In this document: positions 1-8,091 of the stretch, piece by piece
How positions within the stretch are numbered: the first letter of the stretch is position 1
How the letters are laid out: each line of letters opens with the position of its first letter
NCBI RefSeq assembly: GCF_026241755.1
Contig: NZ_JAPJDA010000007.1
Span: 62,001-126,000, forward strand
Reading direction: 5' to 3'
DNA from: Salinimicrobium profundisediminis
GTDB taxonomy: Bacteria; Bacteroidota; Bacteroidia; Flavobacteriales; Flavobacteriaceae
DNA length: 64,000 nt
Notes under the pieces: generated by a model
What the model was told of the DNA's origin: nothing
Seen by the model: the letters and a program-made list of their open reading frames with translations, nothing else
Databases searched by the model: none
Position numbers and translations under genes: made by a program

Positions 1-444
1 AGCGCTGTGGAGATGTACAATGCTGCTACAGATCATTTTTCTGAAGTAGATATTGCCATTGCATCGGCTGCAGTGTCTGACTATCGCCCGAAGATTTCGG
101 CTTCTCAAAAGATCAAAAAGTCGGCAGAGACTATGGAACTTCAGCTGGTAAAGAACCCTGATATATTAGCCTCTCTTGGAGAATTTAAAAAGCATCAGCT
201 ACTGGTCGGGTTTGCTTTGGAAACTGAAAATGAAGAGGAAAATGCAAGCGGGAAGTTAAAGAGGAAGAACCTCGATTTTATTGTTCTCAATTCCCTGAAC
301 GATTCGGGTGCAGGCTTTAAGTCTGAAACCAATAAAGTAAAGATCCTCTTTAAGGATGAGAAAGTAAAAGCTTTTCCGCTGAAGTCAAAAAGAGAAGTGG
401 CTCAGGATATCCTGAATGAAATAATCCTGTTATTAGATGAATAG
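1..444 (+). CDS. coaBC: CoaBC C-terminal part: phosphopantothenate-cysteine ligase domain (5' truncated by window)
   Basis: This is the CoaB half of the bifunctional enzyme that joins cysteine to 4'-phosphopantothenate and decarboxylates the product in coenzyme A synthesis. The open frame runs in from base 1, so the flavoprotein CoaC half lies outside the window. Visible CoaB motifs are the SAAVSDYRP strand, KNPDIL, VGFALET and KNLDFIVLN, in the expected order. The stop overlaps the next start by 8 bp, so the two genes are co-transcribed. coaE of the same pathway lies 7 kb downstream. Family assignment is secure. Confidence 0.92.
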   Translation, partial: SAVEMYNAATDHFSEVDIAIASAAVSDYRPKISASQKIKKSAETMELQLVKNPDILASLGEFKKHQLLVGFALETENEEENASGKLKRKNLDFIVLNSLNDSGAGFKSETNKVKILFKDEKVKAFPLKSKREVAQDILNEIILLLDE

Positions 445-1327
445 AATAATTCTTTTCTTGTGTGTCTTTTGTTTCAGCCTTGCCGTAGGGGCGCAGGAGC
501 TAAATTGCCAGGTAGTGGTGAATTCTGAACAAACTGGCCAGGCAAATGCATCGGTATTTAAGACCCTGCAAAACGCCATTAGTGAGTTTGTGAATCAAAC
601 GCGCTGGACAGACAGGGAATTTCTTCCGCAGGAGCGTATCAACTGCAGCATGTTCATCAACATCAGCAGCTATGACGGCAATAAATTTTCAGGAAGCATT
701 CAGGTGCAGTCGTCCCGTCCTGTTTTTGGCTCTACAATGATCACGCCTGTATTCAACTTTAACGATGAGCAGCTGGCTTTTAATTATTCCGAATATGAGC
801 CGCTTGAATTTAGTCCCAATCAATTTGATTCAAACCTGGTTTCGGTAATTGGTTTCTATGTGTATACCATTCTGGGGCTTGATGCCGATACCTTTAGTAA
901 ACAGGGAGGAACACCTTATTTTCAAACTGCCAACCAGGTTGTAGGTACTGCACAGCAGAGCTCTTATAGTGGCTGGAAAGGCACAGACGGCAATAGGTCC
1001 CGTTACCAGCTCAACGCCAATTTACTGTCAAATACATATTCCGGCTATCGCGATGCGCTTTACACCTATCACCGCAATGGCTTAGATGTAATGCACATGT
1101 CTCCTCAAGAAGGGAAGGAAGCCGTGGCCGGGGCAATAATGGATTTGCAGCGAATGAATAGCCGTCGCCCCAACTCACTTTTACTCCGTACTTTTTTTGA
1201 TGCCAAGGCCGACGAAGTGGAACAAATCTTTAGTGGTGGCCCTCAGGTAAACACCCGGGAGGTGGTAGAAGCCCTCAACAATCTCGCCCCTACTTTTTCT
1301 GAAAGGTGGTCTAATATTATATATTAA
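437..1327 (+). CDS. porD: PorD-like type IX secretion protein (DUF4835 family)
   Basis: A 296-residue secreted protein with a signal peptide of about 19 residues ending LAVGAQ. The motif ELNCQVVVN just after cleavage, and the NQTRWTDREF and INCSMFINI segments, are typical of DUF4835 proteins. These are known in Bacteroidetes as PorD, linked to the type IX secretion system, and commonly sit between coaBC and recN. It overlaps coaBC by 8 bp. Here recN is pushed 1.5 kb away by an inserted toxin-antitoxin cassette. The molecular role of PorD is not defined by the sequence. The large T9SS cargo at 10524 shows the system is relevant here. Confidence 0.85.
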   Translation: MNRIILFLCVFCFSLAVGAQELNCQVVVNSEQTGQANASVFKTLQNAISEFVNQTRWTDREFLPQERINCSMFINISSYDGNKFSGSIQVQSSRPVFGSTMITPVFNFNDEQLAFNYSEYEPLEFSPNQFDSNLVSVIGFYVYTILGLDADTFSKQGGTPYFQTANQVVGTAQQSSYSGWKGTDGNRSRYQLNANLLSNTYSGYRDALYTYHRNGLDVMHMSPQEGKEAVAGAIMDLQRMNSRRPNSLLLRTFFDAKADEVEQIFSGGPQVNTREVVEALNNLAPTFSERWSNIIY

Positions 1328-1473
1328 TAGTTTCGGCACGGATTACAAATCCGCGCCAACTGATTGTTGTTCCTTTTAAATTTATATGATCAGTCAGGTC
1401 GAGCGGAGTCGAGACCTCTATTTTTGGTTAAAGGTTCGGTACAGATTACAAATCCGCGCCAACATAGCTGCAA

Positions 1474-1495
1474 AAATTGCCATTTTTGAGAGGAT
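1474..1495. repeat. 22-bp direct repeat, copy 1 (left of TA cassette)
   Basis: Identical over 22 bases to 2670-2691; the shared word starts AAATTGCCATTTTTGAGAGG. The two copies bracket the toxin-antitoxin genes. The left copy overlaps an imperfect form of the AAAAATGNCATTTTT palindrome family (1471-1488). Confidence 0.85.
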
Positions 1496-1624
1496 CTTTA
1501 AAGTTTTAGCTATAACATAGAAGTTAGAGTTTTTAAACTGTAGCTTTCGCTATTCGAGTCGTTAGCAATAATCTATAAAAGAGTGGTTTAGTATAACTTT
1601 AGAATCGAAATGGATATAATATCG

Positions 1625-1632
1625 TATTTTTG
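1625..1632 (+). promoter_or_regulatory. -7 element of the TA operon promoter
   Basis: TATTTTTG matches the Bacteroidetes -7 consensus TAnnTTTG. It lies 26 bp before the start at 1659, predicting a leader of about 20 nt. No clear -33 TTTG is seen. Confidence 0.5.
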
Positions 1633-1658
1633 TATAAATTTAGATTACACCAGTAACA

Positions 1659-2111
1659 ATGTATTTATCAATTGATATAGAACAAATGGCTCGTCCTGTT
1701 GTTAAAAACGCAGGTAGAACCTCTCTTATATCAAGATTTTTGCACTTTTTTTTAAACAGAAGTTTAAAGAGCTTTTGTCAGGAATTAGATTCCTTTATTC
1801 TCTCTTTAGAAGGTTCTTTAAAACATATAGAGAACCTTGATGAAGATGGAGCTATGAAACTCTTACAATCTACAAAAAAGACGATTTCAAAAATGGATGA
1901 AATTGGTGAAGAGCTTCAGAAGGTTAGCTATTTCGAAAATCAGAATGTAAAGGAAAAATATATCTACATGCAAAATATCCTTTACAAAATTGAAGGTCGT
2001 TTACATCGGATTACTTTTCAAAACAAGAAAAAATTTTCTTCGGAAGATTCTTTAAAGAGGGGAGTGATTAAAATGAATTCGAAATACACCGAAACACTTC
2101 TCGTAAAATAA
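1659..2111 (+). CDS. Hypothetical protein, putative antitoxin of the adjacent MazF/PemK-like toxin
   Basis: 150 residues, not recognised as a named family. It is mostly helical in character and charged, with a hydrophobic patch SRFLHFFLN near residue 30 and heptad-like stretches (LDSFILSLEGSLKHIENL, TISKMDEIGEEL). No ribbon-helix-helix, AbrB or HTH motif of the usual MazE/PemI antitoxins is visible. Its stop codon is immediately followed, without spacing, by the start of a MazF/PemK-type toxin, the arrangement expected of an antitoxin-toxin pair. The antitoxin role is inferred only from position. Codon use is more AT-rich than the flanking housekeeping genes, which suggests acquisition. Confidence 0.5.
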   Translation: MYLSIDIEQMARPVVKNAGRTSLISRFLHFFLNRSLKSFCQELDSFILSLEGSLKHIENLDEDGAMKLLQSTKKTISKMDEIGEELQKVSYFENQNVKEKYIYMQNILYKIEGRLHRITFQNKKKFSSEDSLKRGVIKMNSKYTETLLVK

Positions 2112-2471
2112 ATGGCAGTTTTTAAACGAGGAGACATCATAGAAGTTTTTTTTGATCTTCCTTACAGTAAAGAAACAAAAACCCACCCCGCTATTATTAT
2201 TTCCAACGAAGATGTATACGACGCTGACGAAATTTATATATGCGTTATGATGACGTCATCATCCGAAGAGGATCTTTTTACTTTTGAAATTAAACAGGAG
2301 ATGTTGCAACGGCAAAACAACAAAATCTATAGTCAGGCAAGGTGTCATTTAATTACGTATGTTATGGAAAAGCATATCGTGGGTAATTATGCCAAGAACT
2401 CATTAAAGCCTGCTGCTGTGAACAGGCTTATTGCCCGAATTAATGAAGTCTCATTAGAAGATTTTTCATGA
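2112..2471 (+). CDS. PemK/MazF-like type II toxin (putative mRNA interferase)
   Basis: 119 residues. The N-terminus has the family pattern: KRGDIIEVFFDLP, then HPAIIISN, then VMMTSSS, matching the RGD-I, RPAIIIS and ITS blocks of MazF/PemK endoribonucleases. Relatives cleave mRNA and inhibit growth until neutralised. The gene abuts the upstream putative antitoxin with zero spacing (stop 2109-2111, ATG 2112), so translation is probably coupled. The pair lies between porD and recN and is flanked by a 22-bp direct repeat. Family call is good; activity is not shown. Confidence 0.75.
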   Translation: MAVFKRGDIIEVFFDLPYSKETKTHPAIIISNEDVYDADEIYICVMMTSSSEEDLFTFEIKQEMLQRQNNKIYSQARCHLITYVMEKHIVGNYAKNSLKPAAVNRLIARINEVSLEDFS

Positions 2472-2856
2472 GGCCAGGTGCAAGAATGGCTATCCAAAAA
2501 TGGCTTTTTTGAGAACTATTTTTTCGGGTATTCATTTCTATAAAGAAACAGGCAGTTATAATGATATTGTATTTTTTAAACGCCACTTTTACTTGATCGC
2601 AGATGAGAAAAATATTCATCTTTTTTTTAAGATATTTTTTTCACAAAGCTTCAGGAGTTTTTTCTCATTAAATTGCCATTTTTGAGAGGATTGGATTCTT
2701 TCAGAAGAAATTCCTTCTTTGTCGGGATGATTTTTTTCTTCGGAAATTAATCTGCCAAATTTGGTGCCTGCCATTTGATTCTTTTAAATTTGCTCCCTGT
2801 TAATTGCTTACTGCCCATAGAATTTTGCCTTATCTTTAACCAAAATTTTCATTCTC
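2472..2856. other. Non-coding stretch between toxin gene and recN
   Basis: 385 AT-rich bases with no convincing gene. It contains two imperfect members of the AAAAATGNCATTTTT palindrome family (2494-2511 and 2664-2686) and the right 22-bp direct repeat (2670-2691). A TATCTTTA sequence about 20 bp before recN resembles the -7 promoter element. Confidence 0.6.
2670..2691. repeat. 22-bp direct repeat, copy 2 (right of TA cassette)
   Basis: Exact copy of 1474-1495 in the same orientation, 1196 bp away. It sits inside the imperfect inverted repeat CTCA...TGAG at 2664-2686. Confidence 0.85.
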
Positions 2857-4509
2857 TTGCTTACAAGCCTTTCTATAAAAAATTACGCTCTAATTGAAGA
2901 TATCCAAATGGATCTTCAAAGTGGTTTTACAATAATTACAGGAGAAACCGGGGCGGGTAAATCTATTATGCTCGGGGCTCTTTCCCTTCTTTTGGGTAAG
3001 CGTGCCGACTACAGTGCAATAAGGGACAAAGAAAAGAAATGTGTTATTGAAGGAAGCTTCAACATTTCTTCCTATGACCTAAAAGCTCTTTTTGCTGAAG
3101 AAGACCTCGACTTTGAAACACAAACTATTATAAGGAGGGAAATTCTTCCTTCTGGCAAGAGCAGGGCATTTATAAACGATACTCCTGCAAATCTTTCTTC
3201 TCTCCAGGTGCTTGGGGAAAGACTGCTCGATATTCACAGTCAGCACGAGACTTTGAGCCTGGGTGATAACGATTACCAGTTCCTGGTCATCGATTCCCTG
3301 GCGGCAAATGCTTCCAGGCTCAAGCAGTATCAGGCCGAAATGCAGCAGCTCAGGGTGCTTCAAAAACAGCTACAGCAGTTGCGGGAAGAACAGGCGCAGG
3401 CTACCAAAGAATACGATTACAACCTTTTTCTGCTTACCGAACTGCAGCAGGCAAAGCTGGTAACAGGAATGCAGGAAGAACTTGAAGAGCGCTATGAAGA
3501 GCTGAGTAATGTAGAACAACTTACCGATCAACTTGGGAGTGCTGTAAATCACATTCAGCAGGAAGAGATTGGTGCCGCCGCCGCTTTAAGGGAAGCAAAG
3601 AACAATTTGCAGCGCATTTCGGGTATTTCAGGTAATTACCAGCAGCTTTTTGAGCGGCTGCAAAGTCTGAATATAGAATTAGACGATATAGCTACCGAAC
3701 TCGAATCGGCTTTAGATAAGGTGGAGGCTAATCCGGCAGAGCTGGAGCAGGTGAATGCAAGGCTTCAGGTGTTGTATAACCTTCAGAAGAAGCACGCAGT
3801 TGCAACTGTAGATGAACTAAAACAAATCGAGGAAGAACTCGTAAAGAAAGTAGCAGTTTCAGAAAATGCCGAAGAAGAAATAGCACATTCAGAAAAAGCC
3901 ATTTCAGAAAAGAAAGAAGATCTGCATAAAATAGCAACAGATCTGCACGCTGCCCGAAAAAGTGTGATCCCGAAATTTGTAAAGGAAATCGAGACCATAC
4001 TTGCCGATCTTGGAATGCCCAACGCTACACTAAAAATTGAGCTGGAGCAGCAAAAAGACTTTTTTCACAACGGGCAGGATAAACTTAACTGGTTGCTGGC
4101 GGCCAACAAAGGCGGGAGCTACAATGAAATTAAAAAGGCTGCTTCGGGCGGGGAATTGTCGCGAATCATGCTGGCAGTGAAAAGTATACTCGCCACTTAC
4201 AGCAAGTTGCCTACCATTATATTTGATGAGATAGATACAGGGGTTTCGGGCGATATTGCTCAAAAAATGGCCGGTATTCTTCAAAAAATGGGGAAAAACA
4301 TGCAGGTTATTGCAATTACACACCTTCCGCAAATTGCCGGAAAAGGGGACAGGCACTTCAAAATTTATAAAGAAGATGCCGTTAACAGCACCATTACCAA
4401 CATTAAGGAACTCAGGGGAGAAGAGCGGGTTGAAGAGCTGGCCATGATGCTTGGAGGCAAAAACATTAGCGATTCTGCCGTCGCCCATGCGAAAGCGCTT
4501 CTGAATTAA
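2857..4509 (+). CDS. recN: DNA repair protein RecN
   Basis: 550 residues, normal for RecN, an SMC-like cytoplasmic ATPase acting in double-strand break repair. The N-terminal block has ISIKNYALI-type residues and Walker A GETGAGKS near residue 30. A long coiled coil fills about residues 160-370. The C-terminal ATPase lobe carries the signature ASGGELSRIMLA and Walker B IIFDEIDTGVSG. The start is a TTG at 2857; no in-frame ATG gives the conserved N-terminus. fabI follows 49 bp later. Assignment is secure; the start codon is likely. Confidence 0.96.
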   Translation: MLTSLSIKNYALIEDIQMDLQSGFTIITGETGAGKSIMLGALSLLLGKRADYSAIRDKEKKCVIEGSFNISSYDLKALFAEEDLDFETQTIIRREILPSGKSRAFINDTPANLSSLQVLGERLLDIHSQHETLSLGDNDYQFLVIDSLAANASRLKQYQAEMQQLRVLQKQLQQLREEQAQATKEYDYNLFLLTELQQAKLVTGMQEELEERYEELSNVEQLTDQLGSAVNHIQQEEIGAAAALREAKNNLQRISGISGNYQQLFERLQSLNIELDDIATELESALDKVEANPAELEQVNARLQVLYNLQKKHAVATVDELKQIEEELVKKVAVSENAEEEIAHSEKAISEKKEDLHKIATDLHAARKSVIPKFVKEIETILADLGMPNATLKIELEQQKDFFHNGQDKLNWLLAANKGGSYNEIKKAASGGELSRIMLAVKSILATYSKLPTIIFDEIDTGVSGDIAQKMAGILQKMGKNMQVIAITHLPQIAGKGDRHFKIYKEDAVNSTITNIKELRGEERVEELAMMLGGKNISDSAVAHAKALLN

Positions 4510-4558
4510 AAGATGTTTATTATATTTACCCGCTTAATAAAAACTATAAAACCAAACC

Positions 4559-5383
4559 ATGTCATATAATCTACTTAAAGGAAAGAAAGGGATCATCTTT
4601 GGAGCCTTAGACGAAAACTCTATTGCCTGGAAAACCGCTTTGCGTGTACATGAAGAAGGAGGAGAATTTGTACTTACCAACGCGCCTATTGCCATGCGAA
4701 TGGGAAATATTAAAGATCTTGCCGACAAGACAAATTCGCAAATCATCCCTGCAGATGCTACCAGTGTAGAAGACCTGGACAATCTTGTAGATAAAGCCAT
4801 GGAAATTCTTGGGGGAAAACTCGATTTTGTACTGCATTCTATTGGAATGTCGGTCAATGTTAGAAAAGGGAACCATTACACCGATATGAATTACGATTTC
4901 ACCACTAAAGGTTGGGATGTATCGGCTGTATCTTTCCATAAAACCATGCAGAGCCTTTATAAAAAGAATGCCATGAACGAGTGGGGAAGCATTATGGCGC
5001 TTTCTTATATCGCTGCCCAAAAAGTATTCCCAGATTATAACGATATGGCCGATAATAAGGCATATCTTGAATCTATTGCCCGTAGTTTTGGGTATTTCTT
5101 CGGAAAAGAGAAAAAAGTAAGGGTGAACACCATTTCCCAGTCGCCCACGCCTACTACTGCAGGTACCGGCGTGAAAGGTTTTGACGGATTTATCGCTTAT
5201 GCCGATGAAATGTCGCCGCTTGGAAACGCAACAGGAATGGATTGTGCAAATTATATTGTGACCCTGTTTTCAGACCTTACAAAAAGAGTTACCCTGCAAA
5301 ATCTTTTCAACGACGGTGGTTTCTCCAATATGGGAGTGAGCCAGCAGGTGATGGAAGCTTTTGTAAAGGGAAAAGGAGAGTAA
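4559..5383 (+). CDS. fabI: Enoyl-[acyl-carrier-protein] reductase (NADH) FabI
   Basis: 274 residues. Catalyses the last reductive step of fatty acid elongation, reducing trans-2-enoyl-ACP. An N-terminal Rossmann segment GIIFGALDENSIAW replaces the classical SDR GxxxGxG, as in FabI. The active-site region reads SYIAAQKVFPDYNDMADNKAY, giving the Tyr-x6-Lys arrangement. TATATTTA at 4521-4528 resembles a -7 promoter element. A hairpin terminator follows at 5404. Confidence 0.96.
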   Translation: MSYNLLKGKKGIIFGALDENSIAWKTALRVHEEGGEFVLTNAPIAMRMGNIKDLADKTNSQIIPADATSVEDLDNLVDKAMEILGGKLDFVLHSIGMSVNVRKGNHYTDMNYDFTTKGWDVSAVSFHKTMQSLYKKNAMNEWGSIMALSYIAAQKVFPDYNDMADNKAYLESIARSFGYFFGKEKKVRVNTISQSPTPTTAGTGVKGFDGFIAYADEMSPLGNATGMDCANYIVTLFSDLTKRVTLQNLFNDGGFSNMGVSQQVMEAFVKGKGE

Positions 5384-5403
5384 GCTAGTTCAAATATCGA
5401 TAG

Positions 5404-5446
5404 TAAGAGGTCTTAAAAATGTCATTTTGAGGCCTCTTATTTTTTG
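5404..5446 (+). terminator. fabI terminator enclosing a palindrome-family core
   Basis: Arms TAAGAGG (5404-5410) and CCTCTTA (5433-5439) are followed by a T-run. Between the arms lies TTAAAAATGTCATTTTGA, a weak copy of the dispersed palindrome. Confidence 0.8.
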
Positions 5447-5476
5447 GTGCCTGTCCCACTTTCTTTAATACATTTG
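5443..5476 (+). promoter_or_regulatory. Promoter of the glycosyltransferase-ybbR-coaE operon
   Basis: TTTG (5443-5446), a 22-bp spacer, then TACATTTG (5469-5476), matching the Bacteroidetes -33/-7 pattern. The -33 box lies in the T-run of the fabI terminator. The ATG at 5481 is only 4 bp beyond the -7 box, so the mRNA would be leaderless. Confidence 0.55.
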
Positions 5477-5480
5477 TGCT

Positions 5481-6491
5481 ATGAAGCTGTCCTTCTCATT
5501 TATTGTTCCCGTTTACAATCGCCCGGCCGAGATCAGGGAGCTGCTGCAAAGCTTGTGTGAACTCGACTACGGCAAAGCCTTTGAAGTGGTGATCGTAGAA
5601 GACGGTTCTACAATCTCTTCGGAAGAAGTGGTGCAGCAATATGCCGGAATGCTGAAGATCAGCTACTTTAAAAAGCCGAATTCAGGTCCCGGTGATTCCC
5701 GTAACTACGGAATGGCCCGGGCTGCCGGGAACTACTTTTTGATCCTGGATTCTGATGTACTTTTGCCGCCGCATTATCTTACTGAAGTTGAAAAAGAGCT
5801 GCAGCAGGATTTTGCTCACTGTTTTGGTGGCCCCGATGCTGCTCATGAAGGTTTTAGTGACCTGCAGAAGGCGATAAATTATACCATGACCTCTTTTTTT
5901 ACTACCGGCGGAATTAGAGGAGGAAAGAAGATGCTGGGAAAATTTGAACCCCGCAGCTTTAATATGGGATTGTCAAAAGAGGCGTTTCTTGCTAGTGGTG
6001 GCTTCGGAAGAATTCACCCCGGCGAAGATCCCGACCTGGCACTTAGGCTCCAAAAAGGGCATTTTTCAAGCCGGTTATTTCCGGAAGCTTTCGTGTACCA
6101 CAAGCGGCGTATAGACTGGGAGAAGTTTTACCGGCAGGTGAATAAATTTGGGATGGTAAGGCCAATTTTGAATAAGTGGCACCCAGAGTCGGCTAAGATC
6201 ACGTACTGGTTTCCGACTTTATTTAGTTTTGGGCTTGTGGTAGCTGTGATTTTTGCCTTTTTTGGATGGTATTTGCCTATGTGGGTGTATGTGGTGTATC
6301 TGTTGGTTCTGTTTTTCCATTCTTTGGTGCGTAACGGCAGTATTAAAATTGCAGGTTTTTCTATTGTAGCTGCTCTCGTACAATTTCTGGGTTATGGGTT
6401 TGGTTTCTGCAAGTCAACCTGCTATCTTAGGATGTTCAACATGGATCCGGAAGAGAGGTTTCCAAAGCTATTTTTTAAACATGCTCAATAG
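5481..6491 (+). CDS. Family 2 glycosyltransferase, membrane-anchored
   Basis: 336 residues. The N-terminal GT-A domain shows SFIVPVYNRP, VEDGS (nucleotide-binding Asp) and the LDSDV metal-binding motif at about residue 92, with a GEDPDLALRLQ acceptor-side motif near residue 175. Two or three hydrophobic segments follow between residues 240 and 320, so it acts at the inner membrane. The sugar donor and acceptor cannot be read from sequence. It overlaps the YbbR-like gene by 11 bp and heads an operon with it and coaE. Confidence 0.88.
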   Translation: MKLSFSFIVPVYNRPAEIRELLQSLCELDYGKAFEVVIVEDGSTISSEEVVQQYAGMLKISYFKKPNSGPGDSRNYGMARAAGNYFLILDSDVLLPPHYLTEVEKELQQDFAHCFGGPDAAHEGFSDLQKAINYTMTSFFTTGGIRGGKKMLGKFEPRSFNMGLSKEAFLASGGFGRIHPGEDPDLALRLQKGHFSSRLFPEAFVYHKRRIDWEKFYRQVNKFGMVRPILNKWHPESAKITYWFPTLFSFGLVVAVIFAFFGWYLPMWVYVVYLLVLFFHSLVRNGSIKIAGFSIVAALVQFLGYGFGFCKSTCYLRMFNMDPEERFPKLFFKHAQ

Positions 6492-7437
6492 GTTTAAAAC
6501 GGTTACAAAGGCGCGGTTTAAAAAAACCGACTTCAATTCATTTTTGTTCTTTCTGTTCTTTGCGATCGTGATCTGGATCTTTGTGCAGTTTTCAAAGCAG
6601 TATAGTGAAGTGATAGAAATTCCTGTGGAGTATGTGAACGTGCCGCCAGATAAACTGCTGCTCAACAATCCTGAAAGCCTTCAGTTAAGGGTAGAGGAGA
6701 ATGGTTTTACCGTTGCCTGGTTCTCACTTTTTGCACCCACCATAACTATAGACCTTGCACAGGCCCATGTAGCTGACGGTAACCTGGTGTACGATCTTAT
6801 TGAAAACAGGGCTCAGCTTCAGTCTCAACTGGAGCTCGATATGGATGATAACCAATTCCTGAAGGAGGTGCTCACCGTGAATTTTGAACAGAAACAGGAA
6901 AAAAAGCTGCCGGTGATCTTCCGAAGTAATATTGAGTACGCCGCCGGATATTCGGCTGTAAGTGATCTTCAGTTTACACCCGACTCCATTATGGTGAGCG
7001 GCCCAGATAACGTTTTAGATACCCTTTCGAGGCTTCTTACCGAGCCGCTTAGCCTTGCAAAAGTAAAGAACGATAGAGAAGGGGCAGTGTATCTTGATAC
7101 CACTGCACTTCCAAATGTCACTTTTTACAACAATAAAGTGGAGTATAGCCTGGATGTTGAAAAGTTTACTGAAGGAAAGGTGCAGGTGCCTATTGAAATT
7201 ATGAATGTGCCGCGAGGGCTTAATGTGGTGATATTTCCGAAGGAAGTGGTTTTGTTCTACCAGGTCAACCTGAAGGAGTTTAATAAAGTAACAGCTTCAG
7301 ATTTTAGAGTGGTGGTAGATTTCAACGAGGTAAGGGGCGAGCAGGATTTCCTTATTCCCCAGGTGATCAAAAAGCCCGACTTCACCTCAAACCTTCGGCT
7401 TAATGAGAAGAGAATTCAGTTTATTATTAAAAAATGA
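6481..7437 (+). CDS. YbbR-like domain protein
   Basis: 318 residues from the ATG at 6481. An earlier in-frame start would run deep into the glycosyltransferase gene and lacks the expected N-terminus. A single membrane segment (FLFFLFFAIVIWIFVQF) near residues 20-36 is followed by an extracytoplasmic region with repeated beta-rich YbbR domains (EIPVEYVNVPPDKLLL and similar). In other bacteria YbbR (CdaR) regulates the c-di-AMP cyclase. No cyclase gene is seen here, so the role stays open. It overlaps coaE by 4 bp. Confidence 0.75.
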   Translation: MLNRFKTVTKARFKKTDFNSFLFFLFFAIVIWIFVQFSKQYSEVIEIPVEYVNVPPDKLLLNNPESLQLRVEENGFTVAWFSLFAPTITIDLAQAHVADGNLVYDLIENRAQLQSQLELDMDDNQFLKEVLTVNFEQKQEKKLPVIFRSNIEYAAGYSAVSDLQFTPDSIMVSGPDNVLDTLSRLLTEPLSLAKVKNDREGAVYLDTTALPNVTFYNNKVEYSLDVEKFTEGKVQVPIEIMNVPRGLNVVIFPKEVVLFYQVNLKEFNKVTASDFRVVVDFNEVRGEQDFLIPQVIKKPDFTSNLRLNEKRIQFIIKK

Positions 7438-8009
7438 AAGTAGTAGGACTTACGGGAGGTATTGGAAGCGGAAAAACTACTGTTGCGGGTTTCTTTAAAG
7501 AACTTGGTATTCCGGTTTTTATCGCCGATGATGAAGCTAAACTATTAATGGTTAGCAACAGTGAGGTAAAATCGGCCGTACAAGCACTTTTTGGAGAACA
7601 CAGCTATAAAAATGGGCTGCCCGAAAGAAAATATATTGCTTCAAAAGTCTTTGGAGACCGCGAGAAACTTGAACAATTAAATGCTATTATACACCCTGCT
7701 GTGGCCCGGCATTTTGAATCCTGGAAAGAAGAGCAGGTGGCGCCCTATGTGATCTATGAAGCAGCCATTCTGTTTGAATCCGGGGGATATAAAAAGTGCG
7801 ATTTCAATCTCCTTGTCACGGCCCCTTTAGATCGAAGGATTGAAAGGCTCAAAAAACGCGACAAATCTACCCTCGAAGAAATCGAAGCCAGAATGAACAA
7901 CCAGTGGAGTGATGAAGAAAAGGCGAAACTGGCCGACTTTATCATCGAAAATAAGGAGCTCTCCAGCACCCGTAAAGCAGTGCACGAACTACATGAAACC
8001 CTCGTCTAG
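7434..8009 (+). CDS. coaE: Dephospho-CoA kinase
   Basis: 191 residues. Phosphorylates the 3'-OH of dephospho-CoA, the last step of coenzyme A synthesis. The P-loop GLTGGIGSGKTT is at residues 5-16. The FIADDEAK, IHPAV and RRIERLKKRD segments are family hallmarks. The ATGA overlap with the YbbR-like gene indicates one transcript. Assignment is secure. Confidence 0.96.
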   Translation: MKVVGLTGGIGSGKTTVAGFFKELGIPVFIADDEAKLLMVSNSEVKSAVQALFGEHSYKNGLPERKYIASKVFGDREKLEQLNAIIHPAVARHFESWKEEQVAPYVIYEAAILFESGGYKKCDFNLLVTAPLDRRIERLKKRDKSTLEEIEARMNNQWSDEEKAKLADFIIENKELSSTRKAVHELHETLV

Positions 8010-8057
8010 AGCGCGTAAATACTGGATTTCTTTTGTTAACTTTTGGTTAAAGGGTAT

Positions 8058-8086
8058 TTTGGCTAAATGTTAAAATCATACTTTTG
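8058..8086 (+). promoter_or_regulatory. Promoter of the two-component operon
   Basis: TTTG (8058-8061), a 17-bp spacer and TACTTTTG (8079-8086) fit the Bacteroidetes consensus. The ATG at 8092 is 5 bp after the -7 box, which predicts a leaderless kinase mRNA. Confidence 0.6.
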
Positions 8087-8091
8087 AAGAT

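Larger units (their letters stand above)
1328..1658. other. Non-coding stretch between porD and the TA cassette, with repeats
   Basis: 331 bases with no convincing gene. It holds two near-identical copies of a repeat ending in ATTACAAATCCGCGCCAAC (1331-1360 and 1435-1463). Between them is a GTCGAGCGGAGTCGAGACC element at about 1398-1416. An imperfect palindrome follows at 1471-1488, then a promoter -7 element TATTTTTG at 1625-1632 for the TA genes. Confidence 0.7.

Noticed and set aside
7-9. ATG at base 7... as the true start of coaBC
   Set aside because: The frame is open to base 1 and the CoaB domain is already under way; the real start lies outside the window.
2500-2685. 61-residue open frame between the toxin gene and recN
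   Set aside because: AT-rich, Phe-rich, no homology recognised, and it begins and ends inside palindrome-family elements.
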